Assembly (NCBI GenBank): GCA_039654915.1
Contig: CM077596.1
Location: forward strand, 7,998,001 to 8,062,000
Length of the DNA stretch: 64,000 bases
Direction: 5' to 3'
Source: Aquilaria yunnanensis
Taxonomy: Eukaryota; Streptophyta; Magnoliopsida; Malvales; Thymelaeaceae
Positions 11,952 through 24,597 of the stretch are shown here, in pieces. The notes beneath the pieces are model-generated. The model was given only the letters and a program-made list of their open reading frames with translations. It searched no databases and was not told where the DNA came from. The position numbers and the translations under genes were made by a program. The first letter of the stretch is position 1. Every line of letters begins with the position of its first letter.

Positions 11952-12310
11952 GTTGAAATATTTTTAAGTTATATATGTAGTTTGCAAGTTTCACATAAGT
12001 GGAAGATGTAATTCAATTATTTGAATTTAATTAAGTTGGTAAACTAATTAAAATTCAAAGTGTTATTACTTTTTCTAACAATTTTGTCCTTTGCAAAGGA
12101 CATATTTTTTCATGAATAATTGTATTTATTGCAAAAGACACATACTTTTGTCCCATTAGGGAAAAATTTTGTTTTCAAGTTTCTATATAAATGAGTTATA
12201 TAAATTTGAGTGAGGTTTTTCATGGAGCTTTGTTGTATTTTGTAGGCATATTTTTTATACTTTATAATAGGGCAATAATTATCTAGATTTTGGGAGAGTT
12301 TTCCTCCCAA
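11952..12310 (+). repeat. Copia-type LTR, copy 2
   Basis: It starts TGTTGAAATA, lies just after the RNase H remnant and is homologous to 6,706-7,010. It would be the 3' LTR of the decayed Copia element. The bases after it, TGGGATCAGAGC (12,313-12,324), look like a methionine-tRNA primer site, which should follow a 5' LTR. Either two elements shared this LTR or the match is chance. Confidence 0.45.
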
Positions 12311-12329
12311 ATGGGATCAGAGCTGGCTC

Positions 12330-13863
12330 GATCCTGACGTAGTTGGAACTCATTGTGTCCATAAGATATCAAGGCACTTACACTAAAAAAAAAAAAAATA
12401 GTACAAGCATCAAGGCACCCAGGCACTATAGAAGGGCCTCTACTGATGACTCACAAAAGTTGGTTGAAGCGGGAGACATCAATGTAATTTAAACCCTTAC
12501 TCATTACGCTGTCTATGCACGCCACCCCCTTTTTATCATTAAGTTATACGAGGGCCACTACCCAAAATCATCTACAACTTTAGGCATCTTTGGTGTGGGA
12601 TGCTTGGAATTGGAAATGCAACCCTGGCTTAACGACAAAAACATTAAAATAATTATAGCAAACCGTGGGCAAATTTGGTGAGAAAATCCTAAGCTCTCCA
12701 AACAAGCTGTGGCCTTCCTGGCTCCAAAAACACGCAAGTGGGTCAACCAAACATCCAATCCTTAAGCTTCTTATTAAAGTTGAGTTTACAATTCCAACAA
12801 TTTTTACCTTGACTCAGGTTTTTCGTAATGAACACATGCAATAATATTTGCTCCCTTTTTCTTGTTTTAGTTGGTTTTTGTTTTACTTTTTTTTTAAATG
12901 TGACTTAAATATATTTATATTAATGTGTATTGAAAATAATTCTTAAAATTTGTATTTAAAAACTCTAATATTTAAAGTTCTATTTTCATACAAAAATTTC
13001 TTATTTTTATAATCAACTTTACCAAAAAAAAATAATAGATTAATTTAAAAAAATATATTTTAATAAAGAGAATAGTTTTTATGAGACGGATGAAATATGG
13101 ATTACAACCAGCATAAACATAACCACAAATACAAATCACACATAACATCAGGCCACGAACATAACACTGGAAAACAACCATGAGCAGAGTCTATGATCTT
13201 GCAACGACCTGGTAGTGTTGTCCTGCAACCAATATCAATCTTGTGTCGAGCCGGGAGATGCAACATCGCAACCCATACCAAAGTTAAACTTTTTTGAGAT
13301 AATTCCCAAGGCTTTTCTATACTACAAGCTAGCAAAAACTCGACCTTCTCGACCTTCGACAAATCCCTATGCTTGACGATGCCATGAACCATCATCTAGT
13401 TACATGTCATTACCAAACCATCCATTCCTGGTTCAAGTTACATAATCTGTTGCCACTTGTTAGATAGAAGCACAAGAAAAAAAAAAAAACAGTTACTATT
13501 CCACGGTGTTTCCTATACTGTTAACGAGGTGAAGTATGGATTTTTGAAACCAAATGGTGTAAACTCTGATTTCAGCCGAACTTCAAATGGGCATATGCAA
13601 TTGGCCCTTTAATAGTATTTACCAAAGTGCAAGATAACAACAAATCTTGTTCGGTTTCGGTAACTCAATAATATCACGGGCTATTCCGTTTAATTTAAAA
13701 TCGATTAAAGGGACCAAATTGAGCTGGTTTGGGTCGGCTCCACTCACGAGTCACAAGTAGTGAGCCTGATCTAATCGAGTTCACATCTGTCCCTATTTTG
13801 AATTTTTTTTTTTCAGGTTCTTTGCCACTCCATCAACCTACAGCACAACAAAAATTGGTTTCA
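12330..13863. other. Intergenic DNA left of element A, no gene seen
   Basis: AT-rich sequence with poly(A) runs near 12,386 and 13,474. Two minus-strand open frames (12,558-12,758 and 13,102-13,395) show no domain and no sustained coding character. Confidence 0.55.
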
Positions 13864-14230
13864 TGCTCGTAGGAAATAGGCCATAAAGAGCTTCTGTTGG
13901 GTTCAACATGGAGGATTAAATACACTTATAACGGAACCTCACCTTGAATGGAAATAATATCCTATAATTATGGGGTAAGCTGCAGGATTCCTATCCTAAA
14001 ATGAATTCCTCGGAACTCCCCCTAGCTATATAAAGCCCCCCAAGTGCCAATCTTGAGGTATGACATTCTGATTCTTCACTTCTCTCTACTAATTAGAAAT
14101 CTAACTTGAGCGTCAAAGGGTTTCCCTCAAGGACACATCCTAGGGATCTGATGCTATCTTTGTGTGCAAGCTGATAGTCCGAGGTTCACCAAGCTTCTAG
14201 GCCATGCCTACATCATCCTTTCAAATATCA
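13864..14230 (+). repeat. Element A 5' LTR
   Basis: It begins TGCTCGTAGGAAATAGGCC, which aligns with TGATAAGAAATAGGCC at 63,940, and both continue with ACATGGAGG and AAATACACTTA blocks. It ends in CA immediately before the primer site. The block ACTTGAGCGTC near 14,105 corresponds to ACTTGGGCGTC in the LTRs of B and C, so the three elements are related. Confidence 0.75.
14027..14035 (+). promoter_or_regulatory. Element A LTR TATA box
   Basis: TATATAAAG in a GC-richer context in the middle of the 5' LTR, where retrotransposon transcription normally starts a little downstream. Confidence 0.6.
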
Positions 14231-14232
14231 AT

Positions 14233-14250
14233 TTGGCGCAGTCTGTGGAA
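14233..14250 (+). other. Element A primer binding site
   Basis: TTGGCGCAGTCTGTGGAA directly follows the 5' LTR and corresponds to TTGGCGCCGTCTGTGGGAA in B and C. It primes minus-strand DNA synthesis from a host tRNA. Confidence 0.75.
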
Positions 14251-14255
14251 AAGCT

Positions 14256-14531
14256 ATGGTGAACACCTGGAGGTCACATTTGAAGAACCATGACCCACCA
14301 GAGAGTGATCAGAAGAGCCCCCGTCCTGCTGGGTCTATAAGGCCAGTAGGCGAAGAAGTACATAAAAGGGCAGACCCAGAGGATCTTGCAAGGCTGCAGA
14401 GGGACCCTGGAAGGGTAAGGACCCTGCACTCCTTGATGATGAGCAATTTGAAGCCCTGCAGCATGCCTTGTTTGAGCAATTGATGGCAACATTGCAACAG
14501 GAAATTCGGAGAGAGCAATTGATGCCAATGA
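14256..14531 (+). pseudogene. Element A gag, N-terminal fragment
   Basis: Start of the capsid-like Gag protein. The ATG at 14,256 opens MVNTWRSH, close to the MVNTR start common in plant Tat gag genes. The frame is broken: the later part, with the pattern EALQHALFEQLMATLQQEIR, continues in another frame. The fragment stops where element D begins, and gag resumes beyond D at 33,949. Sequence between the two parts may have been lost when the D 5' LTR was truncated. Confidence 0.6.
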
Positions 14532-15520
14532 CTTGAGGCATTATGCAGGAGGCTAGTACTCCTAGTGAGTTCTTTAGAACTCAAGCAAGGAGCATCCACC
14601 ATGTTCACCTGTACACAACAAAGGGAAAGTTAACCAGTGAGCTTTAGCTCACTAGGATGTCAGCAAGCTAAGCTTCCTAGGAGTGAGTTAGGGGCCAAGA
14701 ACTTGTTAGGCATAGGGTGACGTCCATGCGAGGACTAGGAAGAGGCAGGGTCCCAAGGGACTCCAATATATGCACATATGTTAGGCCTCAAACTGCACTG
14801 GGCCCACATTAGATTTCATATATTATATGTATGAGTGTTCTCATGTTTTTGTTTGAAGGTTTTTAATGTTTCTTTGCAGGTGCCCAAATCCCTTACTGGG
14901 AATCTTTAGATTCTCACTCCCTTTAGTGTTGTTGTACAGATTATATCTGTAAGGAGCCGGCGACCTTGGAGGGTTTTCGTGCTAGCATTTATATTCTAGG
15001 TAACCATCTAGTGAATCATTCATTGATTCTAGCCTTACTGGTTAAGTTATTTATGCTAACTATAGTTGTCTTGCAGCCTTGCAAAGTCTAGTGGCACAAT
15101 GATGAACATAATGGACCATGGATCTCAGTAGTAGTCTTTCAGTATACGTATGTATGATAGTTTAGCCTCAAATGTCTCTAGGTCGAGTAGTATTTTAGTT
15201 GTTTTTGGGCATGTGCATAGTCTTTACTTATGTAATGATGCACGTGCATGGTTATTACTTGTAGTAAATACACTTATGTTTTATTGTTTGACTTATGGTT
15301 TGTTTATGTTTCATAAGAGCTACGACAATGTTTTTGATTCATTTTCTTAAATTGAAATTCAAGTTGAAGCAAGTGCATGCAAAGTGCATTGTAGGTTAAT
15401 AACTAGATGCATGAAAGGTTTTAAAATGGGACAAGTAATTAACTAGCCAACTACAACTAGTATGGAACTTTGTTCCATAGTCTTCCTGGGCGGACTGCAT
15501 TCAAGGTAAGGGATGCTTTA
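14532..15520 (+). repeat. Element D 5' LTR, truncated at its left side
   Basis: It aligns with 32,961-33,948 over its whole length with scattered differences, but lacks the first 1,542 bp present in the 3' LTR. The truncation point abuts element A gag. The end GGATGCTTTA corresponds to GGACGCTTCA in the 3' copy, so the terminal CA has become TA. Confidence 0.85.
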
Positions 15521-18500
15521 GGTGGTGTCAGATCAAGGCTTTATACTCAATTAGGAGTCATTGGAGGCTAGGTGACTGAGATCAAGATGTTGTCCTTGTG
15601 CTAAGATAGTTAGCACTAACCAGTAGTTTTTGTCTTCTGTGTGCGCTGCCTGGGCTTGGTTGTAAGTTGCGACGGTGGAACTAGGTCAAGTGTAGTTTCA
15701 AACACTAGGGGTTCCAGTGTGAATCCTAGTAGTCTAGTTGTGTGGCAACAATGGGGTAGATAGTTTGACTTGTTCCAAGGTAGTGGCAACATGTTGGTGC
15801 AAGTAGTAGGATGTGACCACCATCCTAAGGGAAGCTTTTAGAACCTTAGAATGAGATAGGTGACATGATCTATAGGAGTAGGAGGTGTGGACCTCCAAGG
15901 TGGGGAGTTTCCCAAAGTTTTAGGGTTTCATTGGATGGGTTAGGCAACACAAAAAGAAGATGAGGATACACTGACTGAGATAAGACAACACTTGGTCATA
16001 CGGGCTATGTAGCAGAGTAAAGGAGCACTCTCATACCCTTTCTCCACAAGAGTAGATCTTCAAGTTAAAGCCAACAAGACCTTAAGCTATCACTAAGAAG
16101 GTTGGCTCACCCAACCTAGTTGGAGCATGGGCGACATGCCATAGTGCTGAAGTTGACTGATGATCGAGAATGGATCATAAGGACAGTAGGGCTTATGCCC
16201 TTGGTGCAAAAACAATTTTGCTCTAAGCCATACACCTAGGAAACTGATTTTTATGGTCTTAATGGTCATGGGCTTGGTTATGTTAAAGCTAGCGTAGGAA
16301 TAAGTCCCCAATAATTGTTGCCACAAATAGTTCAAGTTTCACCTCGGCCAGTTAAGTGGTTGAGGTAGGCAACTGCCATATTGGTGCCACTCTGGATTGG
16401 TAGTCATAGTAAACTAACGGGCAGGTTGAGACTGGTGTGAGGTAAGCTTCTAACCATCCACTAGTAGTTTAATTTCCTGTTGGTTGTTCTGGCATCCTTA
16501 GATTGGAAGTGTTCTAGTTCCATAGGTTACATTCTTTTGTAAGTTAGATTGGTTGGCCTAGTCAACATCAATAGCTGGCTAAGTAACTGGATGAGTTCCT
16601 TAGAGCATGTGAGCAGTAGCACACTTTAGCCAAGTACTGAGAAGGTAAATGGGTAAGATTTAAATTTTTATTTCTAACTATGTTATGTAGATGGAAGCCA
16701 TGAGAGGGAACAGTAGCAAGGAACTCATCCATGGGGTAAACAGAAGGATAGTTTTATTCGTTCGTTAGTTGTATGCCCTAGTCTATAGCCAGCAAGAGTA
16801 AAATAGTTGCTGAGGGTTGGTCTTAGCTACCAAGTGGTAGTGAGAGAACCTGAGTAATAGAAATGACTGCCATTGACCAAGGGATAGTATCTGATTCATG
16901 GCCATCATCCCAAGGTTAAGCAGAGTTAAAGGCCACCAAGATGACTTATGGGAGAAAGGTGCTCAACTAGTGAGGCTACTCGAGTAAGTGAAGGACTAAG
17001 TCCCAGATGGGACCAAAGAACTTGTGGTAGCTGTTGCTTGCTTTTTGTGCCAGTAAGTTAGTGGAAATTTAAAAACATAGGTTGGGAATGACCAAGTGAT
17101 ACCAAGAAGAATAATTTTTGCCTAAACCCTTCAAGGTAAAGTTATGTAGGCCTTTATGGAAAGGTTTACTATGACCAGCCAAAAGATGGCTCATGATAGC
17201 CGTAGTGGAATCTCCCACTTAGCTAAGTGATTCACTTAGTAATTTGAAAGTGCCAAGTGAGTATAGGTACAGTTGTGCTCAAGTGGTAGTGTTTGTGACT
17301 TCGGTAATTGTTGGCATTCATCAGAGTACAGGAAAGTCAAGGGTTGAAACATTAATCAGAGTTGGTTAGGTTAAGCTAGTCAAGAACCCAAAGTAAGTGT
17401 AAGTTTCACTAGACGCTAATGCCTTATAAGGGAAGGGCTAGTGACTTACGAGACTGGATAATGGGCTAGCGAGTAAGGCTCATGACGCCAAAGGGTAGTA
17501 TTGATCCTGAGGTGCATAGGAAACACTTTAATGCACTAGGTGGAGTTGTAGCATATGAGCCACCCAAGGAGTTTCCTATGGCTAGTCACCTCTCGATAAT
17601 GAACCAAGTAAAGTGATAAAGTCAGCTTTCCCACCTAGGAAAAATTATGTCGTGGTGCTAGATCACATCCACACATCATCCCAACAAAAGTTTTGCATTG
17701 TGTAGTTCATGGTATGGTAGTTGTGCATGGACGTAAAGACCATTCCCTTGTGATCATAGTTTGACCAATTAGTTAATGATCACTAGAAGGTATTGAGGTA
17801 AAGGGCCAAGTTGCCTAGAAAGTGAAGACTTAGTGTGTAGGCTTCATCCACCAAGGATACTCTAAGTAAAGTGATTGAAGCATCAAGACCTTGGTTCAGG
17901 TAGTATATTGGTAACACATTATTGGGTGCTAGGAGACTTGAGCTGAGGAGACAAAGTTGAGGCCTAAAGACTGCTAGCCACTTGGAGGTTTTGGCACTTG
18001 TGTCGGAGAAATTTTTATTTGGTAGTAATGCAAGTGTAAGGAACTTGAAAGTTGCAAGGGTGGTAAGATTACAATGCTCAGCTAGTGCATACGTATCCTA
18101 CATGATGCACTAGGATGCCTGAAGCATATGGGCCATGAAAGAAGAACATCGAAGACTCATACTCTAGGGTGTGCCAAGACTTACAACTCTTGGTATACCA
18201 TTTATTCGGAAGACCCCTAGAGTATAGTGGAGCATGGACTGGAGTATGCCTTGGGTGCTAGGGGTGTGTTATGATGATGCCATAGTACACTAGTAACACA
18301 CTTAGTCTAGTGGTTGTCTGGAGTGTCAAGTACTAAGCCTATGGTGAAGAAACATCAGTGTGGGAGTTAGTGGGCAAGTTCTACGCTTGTTAAGTTATCT
18401 TGCACTAAGTGGATCAGGAAGTTAGGTGCCTAACCTAGGTTAAGACTTTTAAAGTGCAAGTGCTAGTGGGCAAGTTGCAAACTTGTTAAGCTAATTTGTG

Positions 18501-18561
18501 CTAGGAGGTTTGGCACTAAGGGAAGTAAGGAGAAGTTGTTGATCACCGACCTTACCAGGAC
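15521..18561 (+). other. Element D interior, left part, non-coding
   Basis: It starts with TGGTGTCAGATCA (15,523-15,535), a diverged initiator-methionine tRNA primer site (usual form TGGTATCAGAGC). The remaining 3 kb holds many short words such as AAGTTGT, CTAGTG and CACTAAG but no long open frame. I found no RT, protease or integrase motif. Confidence 0.6.
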
Positions 18562-18566
18562 AGAGT
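18562..18566. repeat. Element E target site duplication, left
   Basis: AGAGT, repeated exactly at 31,042-31,046 on the other side of element E. Confidence 0.9.
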
Positions 18567-20052
18567 TGATAAATGTTAATTTTGTGGTCAAATATGTTGA
18601 CTTTTTGTCAACTTTGACCAAAATTTTCTACCTTATCACTCAATATTTTTTGCCGATTCTTACTTTGATCCTTCATTTTGTAGGTTGGAGAAGCGGACCA
18701 TAGCATTGGAATGGCACCGGGTCAAGCGGAACGAAAAAACTGGAACGCAAAAGTCAACGAAAATTATAACTGTGGCGCGCGAGGCCTAGGCGCCATAGTA
18801 CAAAGTCCTCTGCCAAAAAAAATGCACTCTGGCGCCTAGGTGCCCAGTCACCCCCTTCTGGCGCCTAGGCGGTAGGCACCCTCGAGCTCTGGTGCCTAGG
18901 CACCCAGGCACCCCCTCCTGAGGCCTAGGCGCCAGTCACCCGGGAAAGTGGTCCCCTACGTCAAATTTGAACTCAAGCTTGCTATTGGCCAAGGATTTCT
19001 ATCCAATTGGTTTGGTGGGTGAAAGGGACATCCTCAAGAGTAGAAGAGCCTGGAACCTAGCAAGAGAGGGGGGATCTTCTTCATCTTGGCTTCCTAGAAC
19101 TAGTTTTGGTTTTTTTTCCACCATAGTTAGTATTTCTAGCTTTTCTTAGTTTCTTCTTGGTGACCATTGGAGCTAACTTGGAGATTGCTTGGAGTGCTCA
19201 AGGAGACTAGCTTGGAGACTTTGGATTCAAGAGCTTCTAGCCATCTTGGGTTTACTCTTTCATCTTCCTTCTAGTCTCTCATGGATGTTATTATGTTTAC
19301 TTTCATGATTATGTTTTATTTAGTTATGGAGTAGTCTTCTTTTGCACTTTCTATGGATGTAGCTACTTGGATTGATTATGTTGGATAAATTCATGGTTAT
19401 GCGATGTTAGTTTTCTACCAAATGCATGTTTATTCTTCTATTGAGCTTAATGTTGTGTTGCTAGTTGATGGCCACAATTGGTTGCACTATAAATTGCCTC
19501 TAAACTCTTGGAAAAGATTAGAAGTAATTGGACGTAGGAGAAGAATTTAAGGGCTATGGACTTGTTGGAAAATTAGTCTATGTCCTTAGGTAAAGGTAAA
19601 TTGAGCTCTAATGCCTCTTTCTAAACTTGTAATCGGGTGGAAATCTTTATTAAGTTTAGATTAGAGAGATCAATTCTTTCACTTGGAAAAGTAAGAATTT
19701 AGTTGAATAACTTTATCAACATACATTGGAAATTAACCCACTCACCTAAGTTCTCCAACAAATCAAGACAAGTAGTGAACCCATAGGAAGTGTTCTTTCA
19801 TGATTTAATAAAAACTACAATTTTTACATTGCAGACTTGCATTCTAGGTTAATAGTATTCCATTTAGCTAAGGTTAGTCACTTGTTTAAGTTGCCTACAT
19901 TTTCATCCAACTTTGGTTGTTTAGCTAAAGTTTACTTTGAGTAGTGGTACTTGGCAATCAATTTAATCAATCTTCGTGGGAATGATACTCACTCACCCCA
20001 TCTACACGTCTACCGTGCACTTGCGGAATAGTGGTTTCAAAATTTCACTACA
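18567..20052 (+). repeat. Element E 5' LTR
   Basis: Begins TGATAAATG and ends CACTACA just before the primer site. Compared with the 3' LTR it has about 148 extra bases near 18,730-18,880 that contain three units of a GC-rich palindromic repeat. The small open frame at 18,967-19,149 is inside the LTR and recurs in the other LTR, so it is not evidence of a gene. Confidence 0.95.
18783..18933. repeat. GC-rich palindromic minisatellite around CCTAGG
   Basis: Five diverged copies of GGCGCCTAGGCGCC: 18,783-18,794, 18,831-18,844, 18,860-18,872, 18,891-18,904 and 18,922-18,933, spaced about 30-50 bp. The 3' LTR keeps two (29,880-29,893 and 29,911-29,922). Two similar units occur in the E spacer near 25,881 and 25,960. 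Confidence 0.85.
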
Positions 20053-20055
20053 AGT

Positions 20056-20080
20056 TTTTGGCGTCGTTGCCAGGGATTGA
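20056..20080 (+). other. Element E primer binding site
   Basis: TGGCGTCGTTGCCAGGGA follows the 5' LTR. It is a slightly mutated form of TGGCGCCGTTGCCGGGGA, complementary to the 3' end of plant tRNA-Asp and standard in Athila elements. Confidence 0.85.
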
Positions 20081-20160
20081 TTGTATTGATTGGTTCAATA
20101 TCATTGCTAAAAGATTGACTCTAGACTAAACCTTTATTTTTTTACTTATTTGTTGCCTAT

Positions 20161-21696
20161 GTGCTTGGATATTTCTTTGATAGGTACCATTGGTGTATGA
20201 CCCATTCCCAACACTCTACTTTGTTTCCATTCATTCCGGAGATTGAAAGACAACTTAGAGAGCTTAGAGCAACATCACACTTGGGAGAATCAAGTTCCAC
20301 CTCTACATACATGAAGGGTGGAGGTGATAATCTCAATGGTAACGGATATAATGGTGGCAATGGAGGAAATGGAGGGATGGATCATCAAGATGGAGTCTAT
20401 CCAAGAAATCCAGAAAGGCCTATTAGGGAGTACATCTGACCCTTGGTGACAGAGAATTATTCGGGTATTGTGAGGCCACCGGTTCAAGCCAACAACTTTG
20501 AATTGAAGCTGGCCTTGATTTCTCTCATCCAACAAAACCAATTTGGGGGCTTGGCTTTGGAGGATCCCAATACTCATATAGCGGATTTCTTGGAAGCTTG
20601 TGACACATTCAAGGCTAATGGAGTCTCCACCGATGCTATTAGACTCCGATTGTTTCCTTTCTCACTCCGGGACAAAGCTAAAGGGTGGTATCAATCCTTT
20701 CAACCGGGGAGCATTGCTACATGGAATGAAATGGCCGAAAAATTCTTGAGCAAGTTTTTCCCTTCATCCAAGGCCGCCCACTTGAGAGCTTCAATTGTGA
20801 CATTCAAGCAACATGAAATGGAGTCTATTTAAGGTTCTTGGGAGAGGTTCAAAGAGTTGCTTAGGAAGTTCCCACAACATGGATTCTTGGATTGGCAACA
20901 AATCCAACTTTTCTATGAAGGCTTAGTACCCACTTCAAGATTTATGATTGATGCTTCAGCCGGAGGATCCTTGATGTCAAAGACGGCCGGTGATGCTTTC
21001 CAAATTCTAGAGCAATTGGCACTAAATGGAGAGTAATGGCCAGGAGAAAGAGCTCAACCACGAAGAGGGGTACTTGAAGTTGATCAATTGACCGCCTTGT
21101 CGGCACAAATGGCTTCTCTCATGAATCAAGTGTCAAAGTTGACCAATAAAAAGGAGCCAACTATTGAGCAAGCCGCCACCTCTACCTCTAACACATATGG
21201 TGGACATATGGATATGGATCTTGAAGAAGCGAATTTCATAGGCAACCGGAATTTTGGGTTTAGAGGCAACCAAATGGGAAATCAATATAACCCAAGTTGA
21301 AGGAACCATGAAAATTTCTCTTATGGTAACACAAGGAATGTGCAACAACCACCACCACCTCCCGGTTTCAACCAAGTCTCAATGGAGAAGAAGCCATCTA
21401 TGGAAGAAATTATGTTGCAATTCATGAAGGAGACAAGAGATAGAATGAAGAAGAATGAAGCCAAGACGGCTAGCTTGAGTGCTAACTTAGCAAGTATGGA
21501 GGCAAATGTGAGTGCAAGCATCAAGAACATGGAGAACCAAATTGGGTAATTGGCTTTGGCGGTGAAGACATCTCAAAAAGGAAAATTTCCTAGTGACACC
21601 GAGATAAATCCAAGAAAACATTGTCAAGCCATCAAACTTAGAGGAGGTAAGCAACTTGAAGATCCTTACAAGAATAGACCTTCTTAAGTCACTCCT
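20161..21696 (+). pseudogene. Element E gag with several in-frame stops
   Basis: Gag forms the particle around the RNA. All parts lie in one reading frame, split by stops at 20,437, 20,830, about 21,034, 21,298, 21,547 and about 21,685. A Retrotrans_gag domain is visible at 20,560-21,000, with ADFLEACDTFKANGV, the RLRLFPFSLRDKAKGWY core and KFLSKFFP. A Gly/Asn-rich stretch precedes it, and a Met/Lys-rich coiled region (21,340-21,549) follows. Most stops are explained by one C-to-T or G-to-A change (for example CAAGG to TAAGG at 20,830). Confidence 0.9.
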
Positions 21697-24597
21697 ATGG
21701 TTGAGAATGAAGAGCAATTGGAAAAGGAACAAGTGGTGGAGTTGCCTCAAGAGCTACCATCTAAGGTTCAACAAGCCCCACCCAACCCACCTTTGCCTTT
21801 CCCACAAAGATTTCAAAAGAAGAAGCTTGAAGAGCAATATGGGAAATTCTTGGAGAATTTCAAGAAGCTTCACATAAACATTCCTCTCTTGGAAGCATTA
21901 ACTCAAATGCCCAACTATGCCAAATTCTTGAAGGACATCATTGCAAAGAAGAGAAAATTTGAAGATTATGAGACCGTCAAGCTTAGTGGAGAGTGTAGTA
22001 CGGTGCTCCAAAGGAAACTTCCTCAAAAGCTCAAAGACCCGGGAAGTTTCGTAGTACCTTGTTCTATTGGCCCATCTTCTCATAATATGGCATTGTGTGA
22101 TCTTGGTGCAAGCATTAATCTTATGCCATTGTCATTTTTTAGGAAATTGGAGTTGGGTGAAGTTAAGCCATCCACCATAGGTCTTCAACTTGCCGATCGA
22201 TCATTGACATATCCAAGAGGAGTGGTGGAGGATGTGCTTGTAAAGGTTGGAAAATTTGTATTTCCGGTGGATTTTGTGGTACTTGATATGGAGGAGGACC
22301 GGGACATTCCTTTAATCCTTGGAAGACCTTTCTTGGCTACCGGCAAGGCATTGATTGATGTTGAGCAAGGCAAGCTAACATTGAGGGTTAATGAAGAGAG
22401 CATGGACTTCAATATCTCTCAAGCTATTAAAGCTCTGGATGAGGTTAGTGCTTGTTTCCTCCTTGATCTGGTGGATACTTGCATTGGTGAAGTGAAGAAA
22501 GAAATTCTATATGATGATTCACTCTTGATGACTTTGTTGAGTTATGATGATGCTATTGGGAATAATGTTGATGATATGTCTATTACTTTGAATGCATTGG
22601 TGGATGATAGGACTTTGGTGAATACATGTGAGAATTTATGCATGCTTGATGTGAATGAGAAAGGTGCACCAAAGTTGGATTTGAAAGTGTTGCCTAGTGA
22701 TTTGAAATATGTGTTCTTGGGTCCTAGTAATTCTTATCCGGTGATTATCTCTTCATGCTTAACCTTGTTGGAGGAAGAAAAGTTGTTAAGGGTACTAAGG
22801 GAGCACAAAGATGCAGTTGCATGGTCTATAAGTGATATCAAGGGTATTAGCCCTTCCATTTGCATGCATAAGATTAGAATGGAGGACACATACACACCCT
22901 CGGTTGAACACCAAAGAAGGTTAAATCCCGCCATGAAAGAAGTAGTGAGGGCGGAGATTTTGAAACTCTTGAATGCCGGTATAATTTATCCCATCTCCGA
23001 TAGCCAATGGGTTAGCCCCGTTCAAGTAGTACCTAAGAAAGGAAGGATAACCATAATGACGGACCAAAACTTGGATATCATTGCCACTAGAACTGTCACC
23101 GGTTGGAGAGTGTGTATGGATTATTGGAAGCTCAACAAGGCCACAAGAAAGGACCATTTCCCTTTACCTTTCATTGATCAAATGTTGGATAGGTTGGCCG
23201 GTCATGAATTCTATTGTTTTCTTGATGGATATTCCGGGTATAACCAAATAGCCATTGCACCGAAGGACCAAGAAAAGACAACCTTCACTTGTCCTTATGG
23301 CACTTATGCATTTAGAAGGATACCATTTGGGTTGTGCAATGCACCGGCCACATTTCAAAGGTGCATGATGGCCATCTTTGCCGATATGGTAGAGAAGATT
23401 ATGGAGGTATTCATGGATGACTTCTCGGTTTTTGGCTCTTCCTTTGATGATTGTTTGGGAAATTTAGTGAAGGTATTGAAGAGATGTGAAGAGACCAACC
23501 TTGCTCTTAATTGGGAGAAATGCCATTTTATGGTAAAATCCGGCATAGTTCTTGGACACAAAATTTCTTCCAAGGGTATTGAGGTAGACAAAGCAAAAAT
23601 TGTGGCCATAGAAAAATTGCCTCCACCAAAGAATGTGAAAGGTGTGAGAAGCTTCCTTGGACATGCGGGTTTTTATAGAAGATTCATTAAGGATTTCTCC
23701 AAGATTGTGAAGCCTCTTTGTTCATTATTGGAGAAGGATGCCGAGTTTGAGTTTGATAATTGTTGCTTGGAGGCATTTGAGTTGATTAAAAAGAAGCTTG
23801 TGGAAGCACCCATTGTTGTCTCACCGGATTGGAGTCAACCATTCGAGATTATGTGTGATGCAAGTGACTTTGCGGTGGGAGCGGTGCTTGGCCAAAGAAG
23901 AGAGAAGATTTTTCGGGCCATTTACTATGCAAGCAAGACCTTGGACTCGGCACAACAAAACTATACCACCACGGAGAAAGAGATGTTGGCGGTGGTGTTT
24001 TCTCCTGATAAATTCCGGCAATACATCCTTGGCACAAAAGTGGTAGTGTTCACCGACCATGCGGCTATTCGGTATCTCTTCACCAAGAAGGACGCTAAAC
24101 CAAGGTTGATTCGGTGGATTTTGCTTCTACAAGAGTTTGATGTTGAGATTAGAGACAAGAAAGGAAGCGAGAATGTAGTAGCGGATCACCTTTCAAGACT
24201 TGAGTTGGAGAATGAGCAACATTCATTGCCCATCAAGGAGTCATTCCCGGATGAACATCTTCTAGAGGTAAAAGCAAGCAGTCCTTGGTTTGCCAATTAT
24301 GTGAATTATTTGGTATGTGGAGTATTACCTCCGGAGTTGAGTTCCCAACAAAAGAAGAAGTTCTTAGTGGATGTGAAATACTATTTGTGGGATGAGCCCT
24401 TGCTATTCAAGAGATGTGCCGATCAAGTCATTAGGAGGTGTGTCCTAAGGAGGAAGTGCCGGATATTATCCGCCATTGCCATTCATCTCCTTATGGTGGG
24501 CATTTTGGACCAACAAGAACCGCCGCTAAGGTACTCTAATCGGGTTTTTATTGGCCTTCTATTTTCAAGGATTGTTAGCTTTTGTGAAGACTTGTGA
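21697..24597 (+). pseudogene. Element E pol: protease, reverse transcriptase, RNase H
   Basis: An open stretch of 966 codons in the same frame as gag. The protease site is DLG at residue 135 (CDLGASIN), with ILGRP near 206. RT runs from about residue 430 to 640, with FMDDF at 572-576 holding the catalytic Asp pair. RNase H starts at CDASD near 720, with a TEKEM glutamate block and TDHAA near 786. The last ~50 codons are out of frame: a base is missing near 24,435, and integrase continues in another frame. [11 protein letters not shown] carries W where RT families usually have R. Confidence 0.93.

Noticed and set aside
12558..12758. Minus-strand open frame of 66 codons in the left flank
   Set aside because: Too short, no domain, and no coding support around it; a chance frame in unique DNA.
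13102..13395. Minus-strand open frame of 97 codons
   Set aside because: Composition and context do not resemble a gene; no splice-linked neighbours were found.
16020..16080. RT-like stretch FSTRVDLQVKA in the D interior
   Set aside because: Only a few residues resemble FSKIDLRSGYHQLK; no other RT block is near in any frame.
18967..19149. Small open frame in the E LTR, repeated at 29,956-30,138
   Set aside because: It is present in both copies only because the LTRs are duplicates; no Gag or regulatory domain is seen.
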